Part shown: positions 44,364 through 56,880 of the stretch, piece after piece
Numbering within the stretch: the stretch's first letter is position 1
How the letters are laid out: every line of letters begins with the position of its first letter
Origin: Ignelater luminosus
Lineage: Eukaryota > Arthropoda > Insecta > Coleoptera > Elateridae
Assembly: GCA_011009095.1 (NCBI GenBank)
Contig: VTPC01005548.1
Coordinates: 26,244-90,243, forward strand
Direction of reading: 5' to 3'
Length of the DNA stretch: 64,000 nucleotides
The notes under the pieces: model-generated
Databases searched by the model: none
The model's input: only the letters and a program-made list of their open reading frames with translations
What the model was told of the DNA's origin: nothing
Translations under genes and position numbers: made by a program

Positions 44364-47300
44364 AACAATTTTTGTCGGCTACAGCATTTACCAGACGACC
44401 TGTTTGCTTTTAACCATTAAGAGAAACTCTAACGGTCATAAGCAGCGGGGTGCAAAGAAGAAATGTCTGCAAATACCATATTTTGTAAACGCAACAAGCA
44501 TTTTTATTGGTTTACGAGTACTCAGATTGTAAATCATAGAAAGGTATGCTTTTTACTCAAGTCTATTTTTATATCAGTCAATATAATGAAATACTAAAAT
44601 AGATGTCTCGTCAATTATCTGTAACTAAAGCCTAATTGGTTCCTTTCTGAGAAAACCACCTAAGGGTTAGTTCAAGGTTAGTCTATGTATTTTAAAAACA
44701 GAAACTTGATTCTACCTAATTATGCCTTTTTGGATCCGTAGCATTTAATAGTCATGCTTCTTTATTAACATATTCAAGTTTACTGCAATTTAAATAAATA
44801 ATAACTAATAGATTGAATTTGATTGTTTGAAACCGCTTAGGTTTCTCGGTTGGTTATTGCTTCTTTAAGGTCTCTATATAGCACCCTGCGAATTTGATGC
44901 GCTACGCTTAATGAAACACGTTAAAATCTAGTAGTAAATTTTGCTGTTTGGCAAGTTCTAACTTTATAGCAGCTTATCAAATCATAAAACACTGAGATAA
45001 ATAATCTATTCTCAAAGTAGTTAAAATTCCTTCCTTTAGTAAAAACGGAACATGCTTGGTATAATATATACTAACTGTCTCGCTTGTCGTGGATTCGCCT
45101 TCAAGGCAGAAAGACACTGATATTTGCAGCTTATTAGATGCTGCTTGCTTGATTGACTTTTACTGTTTACTTGTTTTAGAAAACTAATTTTATCGCAACA
45201 ATCTATGAGTTATTAATTTATTTACCACAATACTTTCTTGAGAAAGTTTGTCACGCAACTTGGCGTTTGAAAAACGAGTTATCTATCAATTTGATAATCA
45301 CATTTTGCATGAAGCAATGAACTAGGAAAAAGAATTTTGTACAAAGCTGTATCAATAATGTAAAAAAAAGAGACTAAATAGTATTTGAATTTCAAATGTC
45401 TACGCTTCCAAAAGTTAACATAATCTCTTTTTCACTTTTTCCCTTTAAAAACTAGAAGTATCAAAACGTTTTGTTGTAAGCATTTTTGTTTAATTTGATT
45501 TTTGGATAAAAGGAATGCTACAAAGGTACTGTAATAAAAGTGCGAGACTTTAACTGACATAAGCTTCTTTTAGTAAAATCGATTTCTTTTTGCTTTTAAA
45601 TGTTCCGAAGCGAAATTGTTTCTACATCAAACATTACGAAGGTTTACGATATGTACAGGAGATTATTCCGAGCATTTAAATTCTTGTTACGTTTTCTTTG
45701 CTTTAGTAGCAATAAATAATAATAATAACAATAACAATAATAAAACAGTAGTAATCCGAGAAGGATAATAATTTAAGATCAAATTCAGAAGATTAACGCG
45801 GATTTTGGTTAGGTCGTATTTCTTATTGATTCGGTATTAAAAGGGACCGTCTAGTTATCTAGATGTCCTATCTGTTAACTCCCTTATTACTGAGGATCAC
45901 CACAAAGAAGGCATCCTTTTTAAGGTTTAAATACAAATACTCAGAAAGAAATTTCTCTTTTTAACATTTAAAATAAAGGTAAAGCTTTTGATAAACACCA
46001 ACGGACATCGCAGGCTTAATAAACTGATAACACCGAATAGGAACAAAATAAGCAAGTTATTTATAGAAATTCGATTTAATATAATAGTACCACATAGTAG
46101 TCACGATAAAAACACATTTCCGCTATTCATAAGCATTTAATAGTTATTCTTTATTCGATTCGATATTTTTGCTATTTCAAAGTATCATTAGCTCTGAGTT
46201 ATAGAAACGTGAGAGTGTGACATGTTTTTAACGAACAAAGCAAACCCTTGTAGAACGATACTCTCTATTCACTTTAGAGAATTGGGAAGTGTAAAGATAC
46301 TCACGTCAAAATGATAACAAGGGTGATATCTTTACGTTTTCATCGAACGCTTCCCATGCAGGAGATATTCATGAAAATTCAGTGCCGCACGAGGTAGCTG
46401 AACTCCCCTTTGAAGTTCTGACGCCCGTTTCCGCTTAACTTTCCCAGCTATAAAGTTGGTTGCCCACTTTATACTCGAATGTATTATGATGTTATTACAT
46501 TACGTATTACGGTTACGCAAATTACTTAGAAAATATACACAGATGGCCAAGAAGATTCAATTAAAATTTGTTAGCTGTATATAAACTTAGTTTTTATTAT
46601 GAAGTAATAGAAATGCAGTAATGATCAAACTTTATTTTATTATAAACGCATAAAAGACACGTGTTCGGAATACAAATAATTATTAAACTCGCCAGGACAG
46701 CGTCAAAGTAACTTTTTGTAAGTATCAAAACGAGCATTGCTGCCGCCGTGAGTAGAATTTAAAATTGTGCGAATTTAACGTGACGAAAGTAACAACATTG
46801 TGTAAATTAGATTTAAAGGCTCGGCCAAAAATTAAATTGTAATACACAAGTTCACGATACTGTTTTTGTTTTGCATTTACTGTTTTGTATTTTGTTTTTA
46901 AAGTCGTCTACATGATTGTCCACAAAAATCTCTTGATTTCATAATATTGAAATCATAGTATAAAATATATCGGATTCAAAATAGATTAACATGTTTTTAA
47001 TATTACTTCGTGTAATAGTTTGTGGATTTAATATGATATTTTTAGAATTTCAGGCCAGAATTGGACCTTTCAATTAAATTAACTTAAAATAACGGCACGT
47101 TAGCTCTACCAAGGTCGGTTCTCAGTAGTGAGAATATCACGAAGTAAAGGATGTTACGTTAATCTGATTATTCATGCTATCACCGTGTCTACAAAAACCA
47201 TTTTAATCAGAACTATTGGAATCGTTTGTGTACCTTGTGAAATAACGAGGGTTTTTGCTATTTTCGTATAATTTCTATCATCGTTACCATTAAAAAAAAT

Positions 47301-48339
47301 TAAAATTCATTAAAAGACAGAGAAAACGTTTTCCGAACAATGCGCAGAGCACTTGTAGCTGACCAACAACAGGGTAGGATCGACTTTATGGATAATTTGA
47401 AGACTTAACTCACTTTTATTGGAACATGCATAGAAAGCAGGTCTGTAATGGATTACAATATCGTAGTAATACACTAGATCCTGCGTTAGAAATTGAATCT
47501 TAGCTTGATGATTCGCCGCAGAAGTTACTAATATGAGAGTCAAATTAGACAAGAGGATCTAGCAAAGTACCATATAAAAGTTGAGTAATATATTAAGTAC
47601 TTCCAGCGTAGAGCTTGTCGTTTATAAAAAAAAGGTTTCCTCAAAGTTGTGTCTTAAATCAGCAATTTTCCGAGCGAACTCTCCTAAATGACTTCTGGGG
47701 TAGATAATTCAATTAGGTATTTAGTTTCCACCAATGCAATGACATCAATAATTTTCCACAAAAACAAATACACTACGTCAAGATACTTAAAGATAAACAA
47801 AGCTTTAATCGCAAGATCCATCCCATTTCTTTCAAGATTTTTTCTCCCGAAGAAACTGTCTGTCGTACTCCATTTTCTTTACAGCATCAACCCCATTTCA
47901 AAATATCGTATATGGTAACTGAAGTGAGAATATACCTAATGAAAAATAAATTTTCATTCAATCTCGGATAAAGTGGCTTTACAAGTTTAATAGGAATCGC
48001 AAGGTTAACAATACAAAGAAAATGATCGAAAGAAAAATTAAATAAGAAGAGCATAGGTATATTCCATATAGAAATAGAAAGTTTATAGCGATAAATATTA
48101 TTAGGTTGCAAATAATATAACAGTTCTATGAAAGATTTAAATTAAATCCATTCAGCAACTATATTATTCAGAAAAGAAAATAAATCGTGTATAAACGAAA
48201 ACAGTACGAGGGTATAAAAGTCAGTTTCATGAATAAAGTCAACGGTATGTTGACTCCGGTGTGGAGTCTTTCAGAATTATGCCTTCTGACACTTAAACTC
48301 TGTTTGTAGGTTAGAACATAGAACTGTAGGTGCTTTAAG
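44364..48339. other. no gene recognised
   Basis: AT-rich. Holds a short imperfect (AAT)n/(AAC)n tract at about 45711-45744 and a GC-richer stretch at 46340-46450 with no identifiable content. Frames of 74-80 codons at 47310-48111 have no motif. Confidence 0.5.
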
Positions 48340-48739
48340 NNNNNNNNNNNNNNNNNNNNNNNNNNNNNNNNNNNNNNNNNNNNNNNNNNNNNNNNNNNNN
48401 NNNNNNNNNNNNNNNNNNNNNNNNNNNNNNNNNNNNNNNNNNNNNNNNNNNNNNNNNNNNNNNNNNNNNNNNNNNNNNNNNNNNNNNNNNNNNNNNNNNN
48501 NNNNNNNNNNNNNNNNNNNNNNNNNNNNNNNNNNNNNNNNNNNNNNNNNNNNNNNNNNNNNNNNNNNNNNNNNNNNNNNNNNNNNNNNNNNNNNNNNNNN
48601 NNNNNNNNNNNNNNNNNNNNNNNNNNNNNNNNNNNNNNNNNNNNNNNNNNNNNNNNNNNNNNNNNNNNNNNNNNNNNNNNNNNNNNNNNNNNNNNNNNNN
48701 NNNNNNNNNNNNNNNNNNNNNNNNNNNNNNNNNNNNNNN
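48340..48739. other. assembly gap (400 N)
   Basis: Exactly 400 N, a size that may be an estimate or placeholder. Sequence on the two sides should not be assumed contiguous. Confidence 0.99.
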
Positions 48740-49033
48740 TTGGCTCTAGTTTTTATGTTATGGAGTTTGTCTGCAAGTCCGAGTAATATTTAACATTTTA
48801 ACTCTGCTCACGTGTTAAAACGCCTTTAATGCGCATTCATTTCGCGCATCCGTACATCACGTGGCAGCTCATGTAATGTTGATTCTTCTGACGTCTCTAA
48901 CCTCATGTGACAGCTAAAGTATGTAATTTTTCATTAAGATTGAAGGACACAACGTGCATTTTGGTAAGTTATGATCAAAACTTTCTTTATATTTTATTTT
49001 ATTGATTCTTATAATAAAATTATTCATAGAAAT

Positions 49034-50090
49034 ATGAGTTCATCACGAAGAAGATCCAAATATCATCCTGATATATTTTGCTACATTTGTGGTGTGTATA
49101 AAACAGCAAAACAGAGACGACACATCACAAACTTTGTAAAGGAGGTTTGTGCTGCTTATTTTGGTGTACAAATCGAAAAACAAGATAAGTCATAAGTTCT
49201 TCATAAGGTTTGCAAATCTTGTATTGAGTCTTCGCGCTTGTGAAAGAAAAAGGAACGACCAGGGTTAGACTTCGGTATCCCTATGATCTGGAGGGAGCCC
49301 ACGAATCATATCGATAATTGCTACTTTTGTGTAGTAAACGTCAAAGGTTTTAATCAGCACAAAACATGGGAATATCCTGATATAAAGTCCGTACAACGTT
49401 CTGTGTTACACAACGAACTGCCTTGACCTATTTACGGCTCACAACCAGAGCTTACACAGTCAGAAGAAATGGTATTACCAGGTTCACAGCGTTCAACACA
49501 ATCTGTCTGTACAAGTGGAAGTGATTATGCAGGATAAACGTCAGAGCAACAGTTGTTTTGTCAAAATGATTTTAGCGACTTGATACGAGATCTGAATTTA
49601 TCAAAACAGGCATCGGAACTATTTGCGTCCAGACTAAAGGAAAAGAATTTATTGAGACCAGAAGTAACGATTACAGCATATCGAACAAGAAAAAAAGAGA
49701 TTTTACCATATTTCAGTAACGATAAAGAGCTTGTCTATTGTAATAACATTGCGAAGTTACTTTTAGACGTGGGTGTATCTGAATATAAACCTACTGATTG
49801 GCGACGCTTTATTTATAGCTGCAAAAGAAGTTTAAAATGTGTTTTATTGCAGAATGGAAACCGATATGCGTCCATCCCAATTGCTCATTAAACCAAACTA
49901 AAAGAAGAATATAAGAATATTAGATTGGTTTTGCAAAAAATGAATTACTACGAGCATCAATGGTCAATTCGTATTGATTTAAAAATGGCCAACTTCTTAC
50001 TTGGTCAGCAAAGTGGATACACAAAAAATATCGATTATTTAAAAAAACTAGAGCCAATTTCACAAAACCAATCGTGGTTTTATAATTGTT
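49034..50090 (+). pseudogene. uncharacterised family A protein, decayed copy 2
   Basis: A start at 49034 gives MSSSRRRSKYHPDIFCYICG, a zinc-knuckle-like Cys pair near the N-terminus, then KQRRHITNFVKEVCAAYFG, CKSC, PMIWREPTNHIDNCYFC and VNVKGFNQ. Next come IRDLNLSKQASELFASRL, YKPTDWRRFIYSCKRSLKCV, and LLGQQSGYTK near 50000. The whole run stays in one frame with stops only (49193, about 49236, 49423, 49535 and 49889) and no frameshift to about 50010. At least two stops replace Trp codons expected from the family. After GYTK the match ends, so the C-terminal half is lost. A GTAAGT donor (48963) and an ATAG acceptor (49029) frame a possible 67-nt intron just before the start. It is related to copy 1 at 3.2-4.5 kb. 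Confidence 0.78.
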
Positions 50091-50479
50091 AACATAAAAT
50101 CATCCTAGAACCATTCTTATATCAAGGGCAACAAAGTCACTGTTGACCAGTGTTATTAGTGGTCAGGTACGTTTTATAGGTGCTCTGTTAACATTTCACG
50201 GTTTGGCAGATGTGCCTGTGAAGATGATAAAGTACCTAACTAATTAATTTAAAACTAGCACTGGCTACGGCCCGGCCTTTCCAACTACTGTGTATCCAAC
50301 TACACCAGGTACGGACACATTATTTTCTATATCGCGCTTACATCTTTTATTTGTTACAGATCATTTTAAAAATGTCACCAAAAAAACAGGAAAAGTACCT
50401 ATTGTATTTTTCTAAGCAAATTAATAAAATGGAATAAAAGTTTCTAAAGCACTTCCAGAACTAGGTTCAAAATAAACGC
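50091..50479. other. junction spacer between family A copy 2 and pogo remnant
   Basis: Holds a short GC-rich patch (50258-50280). A faint reading of the transposase N-terminus may begin near 50370. Nothing firm. Confidence 0.4.
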
Positions 50480-50946
50480 TCTGGAAAGTCACCTATGAAT
50501 TCTGACCTAGATTGTGTTTTAAAACAGAAACAGAATTAGTAAACTGTGTGTTAAAGTGTGCCAAATCAAAGTTTTCAATAAATAAAAGACAATGGTATAA
50601 AAGCTCTTATTTTAATACGAAAGACTTCTAAAGTCAATCACTTATGCAGCACCTCCAGGTTAGGGTATCGTCAAAATAGAGAAAGGTTAAATCACTATGA
50701 AGTTCCTTCGAATATTTCGCTAAAGCCTTTGATCTCTTTTTAACGGAAGAAGAGACTGCTCGACCAATCATAATTTCTGTTGATCATCGTTCCTATTTAA
50801 TTTCCACTTAGGTAATTTTTTTTATTGTTCTAATTGCGCTCTACCCTAATTCAACACACGTCATCTAACCTCTCGATGCTGCAGTATTTGCTCTATTAAA
50901 GAATGTGACTGCTCTAAAGAAAAACACAGTAACTGATTCTAAGTAA
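50480..50946 (+). pseudogene. pogo/Tigger-like DDE transposase, decayed and internally deleted
   Basis: Two parts of a Tc5/pogo-type transposase (DDE_1 fold). Part 1, near 50520-50610, reads FKTETELVNCVLKCAKSKF, as in the helix-turn-helix region 'F..EQE.EL...L..M'. Part 2 (about 50734-50946) reads LTEEETARPIIISVDHRSYL, a stop, then IALYPNSTHVI, a stop and PLDAAVFALLKNVTALKKN. The signature PNSTH..QPLD.AVF.PLK is unmistakable; here the Gln codon has become a stop. The VD motif keeps the catalytic Asp. The middle of the gene, with the first catalytic Asp, is deleted. It sits directly downstream of the truncated family A copy, so one insertion may have broken the other. Confidence 0.75.
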
Positions 50947-53640
50947 ATTTGTGGAAAATAAGCAAAATATTATTTTTTTATGGCCTTAGAGAACTGTGGG
51001 CTCTATCAACCTAATTTTGGAGCTATAGCTTGAAAAGGTGGTTGATTATTTAACTACGAAAAGAATCTTGTTGCAATAATATGTTACAGAGATGATCTTT
51101 TCTGGAAAAACCTACTTACTGCGTTATGTTTTGGTCAGAATTATGGTATAATAGCCTTTAATTTTCAAGTAATGCTGCTTAATTGGTACTCAAGTTGCCG
51201 ATTATGAACAAATAGCTACAACAGAAAAACTTAATATTTATACACTGTGCGCTTCAAGCATAAATTAATTATTTCAATAAGTAATCATACTATTGGTACC
51301 AAATCGTTCCTTAAGGTATTGTTAAATACCAGAAACCTAATTTGATATCAAGTATCAAGTTGCCAAGTATCACAGTCTTTTTGTAGTGACAACTGAAATG
51401 ATTTTTAAATGGGGTACGCTATATTCAGTTACATTTTTGGAGACTACTTTTTTAGATAACTTTGGAAATTTTATGTACTGATGGAGTTATCTCCATTAAC
51501 AAATAATCAAGAAAATGTATGAAACATGTTCGCGAAAGTGGATACTATGATAAACAAATTCAATTTTAATGTAAATTACTGGTATGTGTACAAACTGAAG
51601 CTCGAGATTATAACATTAAGTTCAATTTTTTTATCAAATTTCAACTGTGTAGAAACAATTATTACAATAAATGGTAACCTATCTGTGCAGTTGAGCCTGC
51701 GCAAGATTTGAATTTGGTGCTATAACCTGCCCTAAGTAAAAATAGCACATACAGATTCTTCTAATCATAATTGGAAATGGTGACAGGCCCGGGACCAAGC
51801 AGTAGATGTTCGTTTTTTTTTTAATAAAGATAATTTTTTGATATCTTGTACTCATAAATAACCATTTTTAATCAAAACTGCACAGAACAGTTGAACAATG
51901 ACTACACCAAATATGACATTATTTTATGAAACCATAGCAAAGTCCAACATTGACCGATTGACGATGAGATACTGTTATAGTTCCTGTTAATATGGAATAG
52001 GCTTTTAGGCACCAAGTAAATAGTTTTATCTAATTTCATTATGAAAGGTCAAATTCCTCCTAACCTTTTGACATGGAATGTTAATTTTGTCATAATCGTC
52101 TCCAAAGAGTTGAAAAAATGATTGAAAAGGTTATGTAAATAAAATGTTGCTAACATAATGTCAAGATTCTTTACAATAAAATAGTAATAATACAAAATTA
52201 GATAACATTTTGTACAACTATTCTTTATTGACCAATTGTGTTTTATTGGGACGACCATAACCCGTTTCAGTAATAACTTTAACTGCTTATTATTATAACT
52301 GGTTATTTATTGGTCATAAACTGTAGAATTAAAGTTTTTTATTTAACTCTCTTTTGTTATAAAAGTATCTCACCATAATTCGTCAGGCATCAATAAACAT
52401 TGATAATTTTTGTGGCAAATCATCATTACAGTTTTTCAGTTTTTTCTGGAAGCCTTAAAAAATACAAAGATTTTTTAACATGGCAATAACCGATGTATCT
52501 ATCTAGATAAAGGGAATCGTCGGGATAATTTTCGTTTTTCGATTTTTGTACCATACTAGCACAGTGTAAAATTGTGGACACTATAGATATGCGGAAACAG
52601 TATCTAGGAGATTTCAAATGGAAAATTAGACACAAAAAAGTAACTGATATTTAAGAGTCAGTTTCTTGTTCTATCTGGATACTGAAAAATTAAGTTCTAG
52701 CCAATGACATTAATTGAAGAGATCTTTCATACTAAAATGACAATTTATGGAGGTATGCCGACAAGTTAAAGAAAAGATTTCAAATAGCATTATTAACGGG
52801 CAAGTTTTAAGAAGTTTAACTCCAAGAAGAATATAAGATGTTTTTATGGCTTCTTTCATTCCATCTTAGAGTACAAGGTGGTGCATTTAATTCCGCACCA
52901 TATTCTAAGTGTTATGACTCTATGGCACTTTGTTCTCTGATTTGCCATTTGGTAACTTACTTATTTGTTTTTTGTTGAAATGAAAAACCCACCCAACCGA
53001 TTGATTAACAAACTTACAGCAGGAATTTTAATATATCAAAACTGCATGCTATTTCCCTATGGCGCGGAATCAAATACACTACCCTATATGTGTACTATGA
53101 TTGGCACTACATTTAAAACTTGTACTGGGGCTTGGAACTGTTCTAATGAGACTCTAGTAACTCATATTTTTGTTAGAAATCCAATGTGTTTAATAGAACT
53201 ATTTACAACTTATAAAGAATTTTTAACTTTCAAACCATCACATTATTCACTGTCTAATTCAGCAAGAAACTGCTAAGAATCAATAAATATAAATATGTAC
53301 CATAGCAACATCCAATTTTTAGGATTGTTACATTGTTTTCTAAAATCATCTCGACTCCTACTTTAAATTCTAGTTTAATAGGGAAAATCGGCAATTCGTA
53401 TCTTCATTAACTTTAATGCAATGGGAGCTAACGGAATAGAAACCGTTATGATTAATTATTGTCTATCTCGTTTAGTGGTGTTTATTACGCATATAATTAA
53501 CCAATGCTTCACACGCTCAGCTGCGTTATATACGCACACACAGATATGAGTAAACATTTACAATAAGAGGTAACTATATTAGTGTACAATAAGGATTAAT
53601 ATCAAACAGGTTTGAATATTAAATTAGGTAAATACATTTA
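50947..53640. other. no gene recognised
   Basis: AT-rich. A 103-codon plus-strand frame at 52965-53276 has six Cys and no known motif; its length is about what chance allows here. Other frames are shorter than 70 codons. Confidence 0.45.
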
Positions 53641-53650
53641 AAGCTAACTA

Positions 53651-53821
53651 TACAGCGCAAATACAAAGTAATGCATAAAATTCATATTTTTTATGCGCAA
53701 GTATATCTTCGAACAATATCTGTATTTTCATAATAAAAAATCGATCTGTTTTGGGATTCTCTGATATACTAGTCCATAGAAAAGATATGAATTTTATGCG
53801 TTACTTTATACTCACGCTGTA
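53651..53821. mobile_element. 171-bp TA-flanked MITE, near-palindromic
   Basis: TACAGCG at the left end and CGCTGTA at the right end, each flanked by TA (53649-53650 and 53822-53823). The arms pair for about 75 bp. Both read TACAGCG, then TA[C/T]AAAGTAA[C/T]GCATAAAA, TTCATAT and a GTATATC block. Such short, long-armed, TA-inserted elements are Tc1/mariner-type MITEs. There is no coding content. Confidence 0.85.
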
Positions 53822-53823
53822 TA

Positions 53824-56190
53824 CTACATAAATATTTTGTTTTTTTCTTTTATAACTGATAATATTCTAAAACTGTTGAAAGTAAAAACATGCCCTATTA
53901 TTTAAAATATGTACATATTCTAAGTACTCTGTGTTGGTATGTATGTATTATTTCTGACCCAAATTCTCTTTAAAAAGAATTTTCCTTTTTTATAAAATGC
54001 GATTATCTCGGTTACATATTTATTAGTACACTTAAAACTTGTCAAAACTTAAAAGTTTAAAAATCTAGACTAAGATTTCTATAATATTGTATTAACCGGA
54101 AAACATAGGTAAACAGATTGCGTGGAAAACAGACCTGTAGTTTAAATAAGCAACTACCTTATCCTTCAACGATACGTATCTGCCTATTCCTTGCAGTATA
54201 AAACAAGATTAACATGTATGTATGGTTTTAAAAAGATGCATGAACTGATTTTAATACAACAATCATCACATAGAAAAGATTTTCAACTTTAAAACTAGAT
54301 TAGGTAAGCTACAAGAAATGAATTAAAGTTAAAAAGCTAGAACTTCTGTAAATTAATAATATTTCAGATTTATAATGATAAAGGTTGAGATTGAAATCAA
54401 CAGAAATTAGTTACACATAAAAAAAGAAAACACCCCTTTCATATTCAGAAATCTAAAACAAAAACACATTAAAAAACATAATTTTCCCGAGCATTTGGAT
54501 GAGAAAACGGGGAAAACGTAGCGTTTTCCCCTAGGAGCTGACCTAGGTTTTCAAGACCAAAAGTAAAGCAAACATATTGAAATATGTTAAACTACAGGTT
54601 AAATGAAAGTTGTCGTTTCATAAAACTTATATTCCCGGCATTAAAGTACCTATTACAGCCTCCTAGATTCTTGCATTATATATAAGGAATTTAGAGAGAA
54701 ACTGCTAGTAAAGCCAAAAACAATTATTTTAACGGTTAGAATGTCAGAAAACGAAATTGTTTATGCCATATTTTAGTTTATTATTTTCTAACCCAAAATC
54801 TTTACCACACTGAAAAGGTCATCATGACCTTCGCTATTTTTTAGAGCATATAGTACCGTTAATAGCTTTCAGCTATAAAACTGAAAACAGTGTATTCTCA
54901 ATAGAATATTAACATTATGTTCACTAAAAACTGTTTTATAAAACAAAGACTTTTATTACGCTTTACTTTTTATCGATTTTTATTTTACAATTTAATTAGA
55001 ACTTTTAACAATCCCCACGAGATTAACAAAATGGGTTTTTCTATATGCAAATATCATTCCAAGCAACATGCATTATATACAACACATTTATGTTGGTAAC
55101 GTACCATTAATGACAAACTAGAACGACGTAAAATTGGTAATTATAAACCGCGTGTGTTACATTTTCCTTTAACGATATAACTAAAAAAGGCAGATTGCTA
55201 GTTTTTACTTTTTGAAGTATATATTTCTAAAAAATCATTAGTAAGTTGTTGAAGTTCGATTAACAACAGGAACAATTAAAGGTTTGACAGTTTACAATAA
55301 ATAAAAATTTTTAAATTAGCGAACGACCAATAGCAGCGGTTGAGCCAGACACGAACTGGGGTCAGTTTAAACCGCATTTTAATTATGAGAATTTGTTGGT
55401 CTGGTTTTTGGTAGAAAGCAGTTTAAGTTTTATGTGAAACAATGAACTCAAGATGGTTGAAGTGTTCATAAGCTGAATAGCTGAACATTAGTGTTTTAGT
55501 GTTATTATTCTTAAAATATTAGGTGATATTCCCACAACTAACAGTTTATAACGCAAAAGAAAAATATTTAAAATTGTCAAAAATGTGAAGGTTGGTATAT
55601 AAATGGTTTTTTACTGAAGTGTGTTAACAAATGATACAATCAACAACGCATAACAATAGGTACAAAAAATGAGCAATCTAAACACCAAATATTGAAGTTT
55701 TATATTAATCACAGCAGTGGAACTTGAAAATATTGCATCAATAGAGACAGTATTCCGCCATATAGCTCAGAAAGTGGAATATACACTACAGATCAAAAAA
55801 ACTACAAGAAATGGAGCAAATAGAACAAGCTGCAGATGAATAGAAGACATGCTTAGAAACCGTATGATATATTCAACGCTCGGGTGGCGAAGAGATGACT
55901 ACAGAGAAAAAAATTGTTTCTCGTACTATGGAATCTTATAGTGGCCAGATTACTCACGATCTTCAATCAAAATTGTGCAAACGAACAAATACAAAATCAA
56001 TAGTACAGCTAAGTTACGAATACAAAAGCTCTATAGACTTGATACATGCCATTTTTTCAAAAAAAGAATGTTAACGAGATTGTTACAATCTCAAGTAAAG
56101 TATCTCAGAATGACAGTGGATTCCAGACGTAGTAACTAAGAAGGTGGGGACGTGCATATAAGGACTGAAATTATTATTTTTCTGTAGAAA
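53824..56190. other. no gene recognised
   Basis: AT-rich spacer with frames under 65 codons. 55700-56150 may be the decayed upstream part of the LINE that becomes readable near 56230, but no motif can be read. Confidence 0.45.
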
Positions 56191-56227
56191 ACAACTATTG
56201 AAAGACTAAGCAAGACTGTACATAAGG

Positions 56228-56880
56228 ATTACAAGAGGAATAAGCCCTCCCCCTGGGACCATGAAGATGCTATTGAATATCTCTCCTTTTCTTACACCTA
56301 ATGATAAGGGAAGATGCTAAAAGGAGCACTCAGTATCTGAGAAAACAAGTGAATAACGTACCAGTTAAGTATAAGGACAACTAAAGGAGGTTATTACAGC
56401 AAATACACCAAGATTGACCTGTAAAGGACAATCTCATATGCAGGTGGGTCCAAGATCAAACAAATATCTGGGGGAGTAGTCTGTAGCGAAGGCGCAAGAT
56501 ATGCCATTTTGCAGGGCTCAGAATAAAACAGTAGGAGGCTTTGTAGTAACACACTGATTCATATATTTACAAATAGTCAGACAACCTTGAAGGCTTTAGC
56601 AAACACGTTTAGACTAGATAATAACAGAATGCCTGGGAAGTTTCAAAAGACCTGTAAACCAGAACGCGGTCTGAGTATCAGGATACTATAAAATCAAGGC
56701 AAAGATAGCTGATGGGCTAGCAATGAGAGAACCAAGAAACCGTGCTTTAGAACCTACTTTGATAATACCAAAATGTGCAGTCGGTGAGCAAATAACAGGC
56801 ATCACGTCCAAACAATACTACTGACGCTACATGCAACAGAACTTGGAAAAAGCTTTGACTAAATACTTTTCTGGGCAAAG
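56228..56880 (+). pseudogene. LINE C-terminal region with RNase H domain, decayed
   Basis: ITRGISPPPGTMKMLLNISP (from 56228) fits the 'ITGA.RTTP..A.E.LL.L.PL' link that follows reverse transcriptase in R1/I/Jockey-clade elements. The RNase H domain follows: ISYAGGSKIKQISGGVVCSE (strand 1; the usual TDGS has Gly for Asp), then HIFTNSQTTLKALA (the S-D-S-Q site, with Asp to Asn). A shifted frame gives VSGYYKIKAKIADGLAMRE, the 'V.GH.GI.GNE.AD.LA' end, with the last catalytic Asp kept. Frame changes and stops are frequent. Orientation is plus. It is a different lineage from the LINE at 14-16 kb, whose tail has no RNase H. Confidence 0.65.

Noticed and set aside
52965-53276. 103-codon Cys-containing plus-strand frame
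   Set aside because: No signal peptide or spaced Cys pattern of a known family, and the length is compatible with chance.
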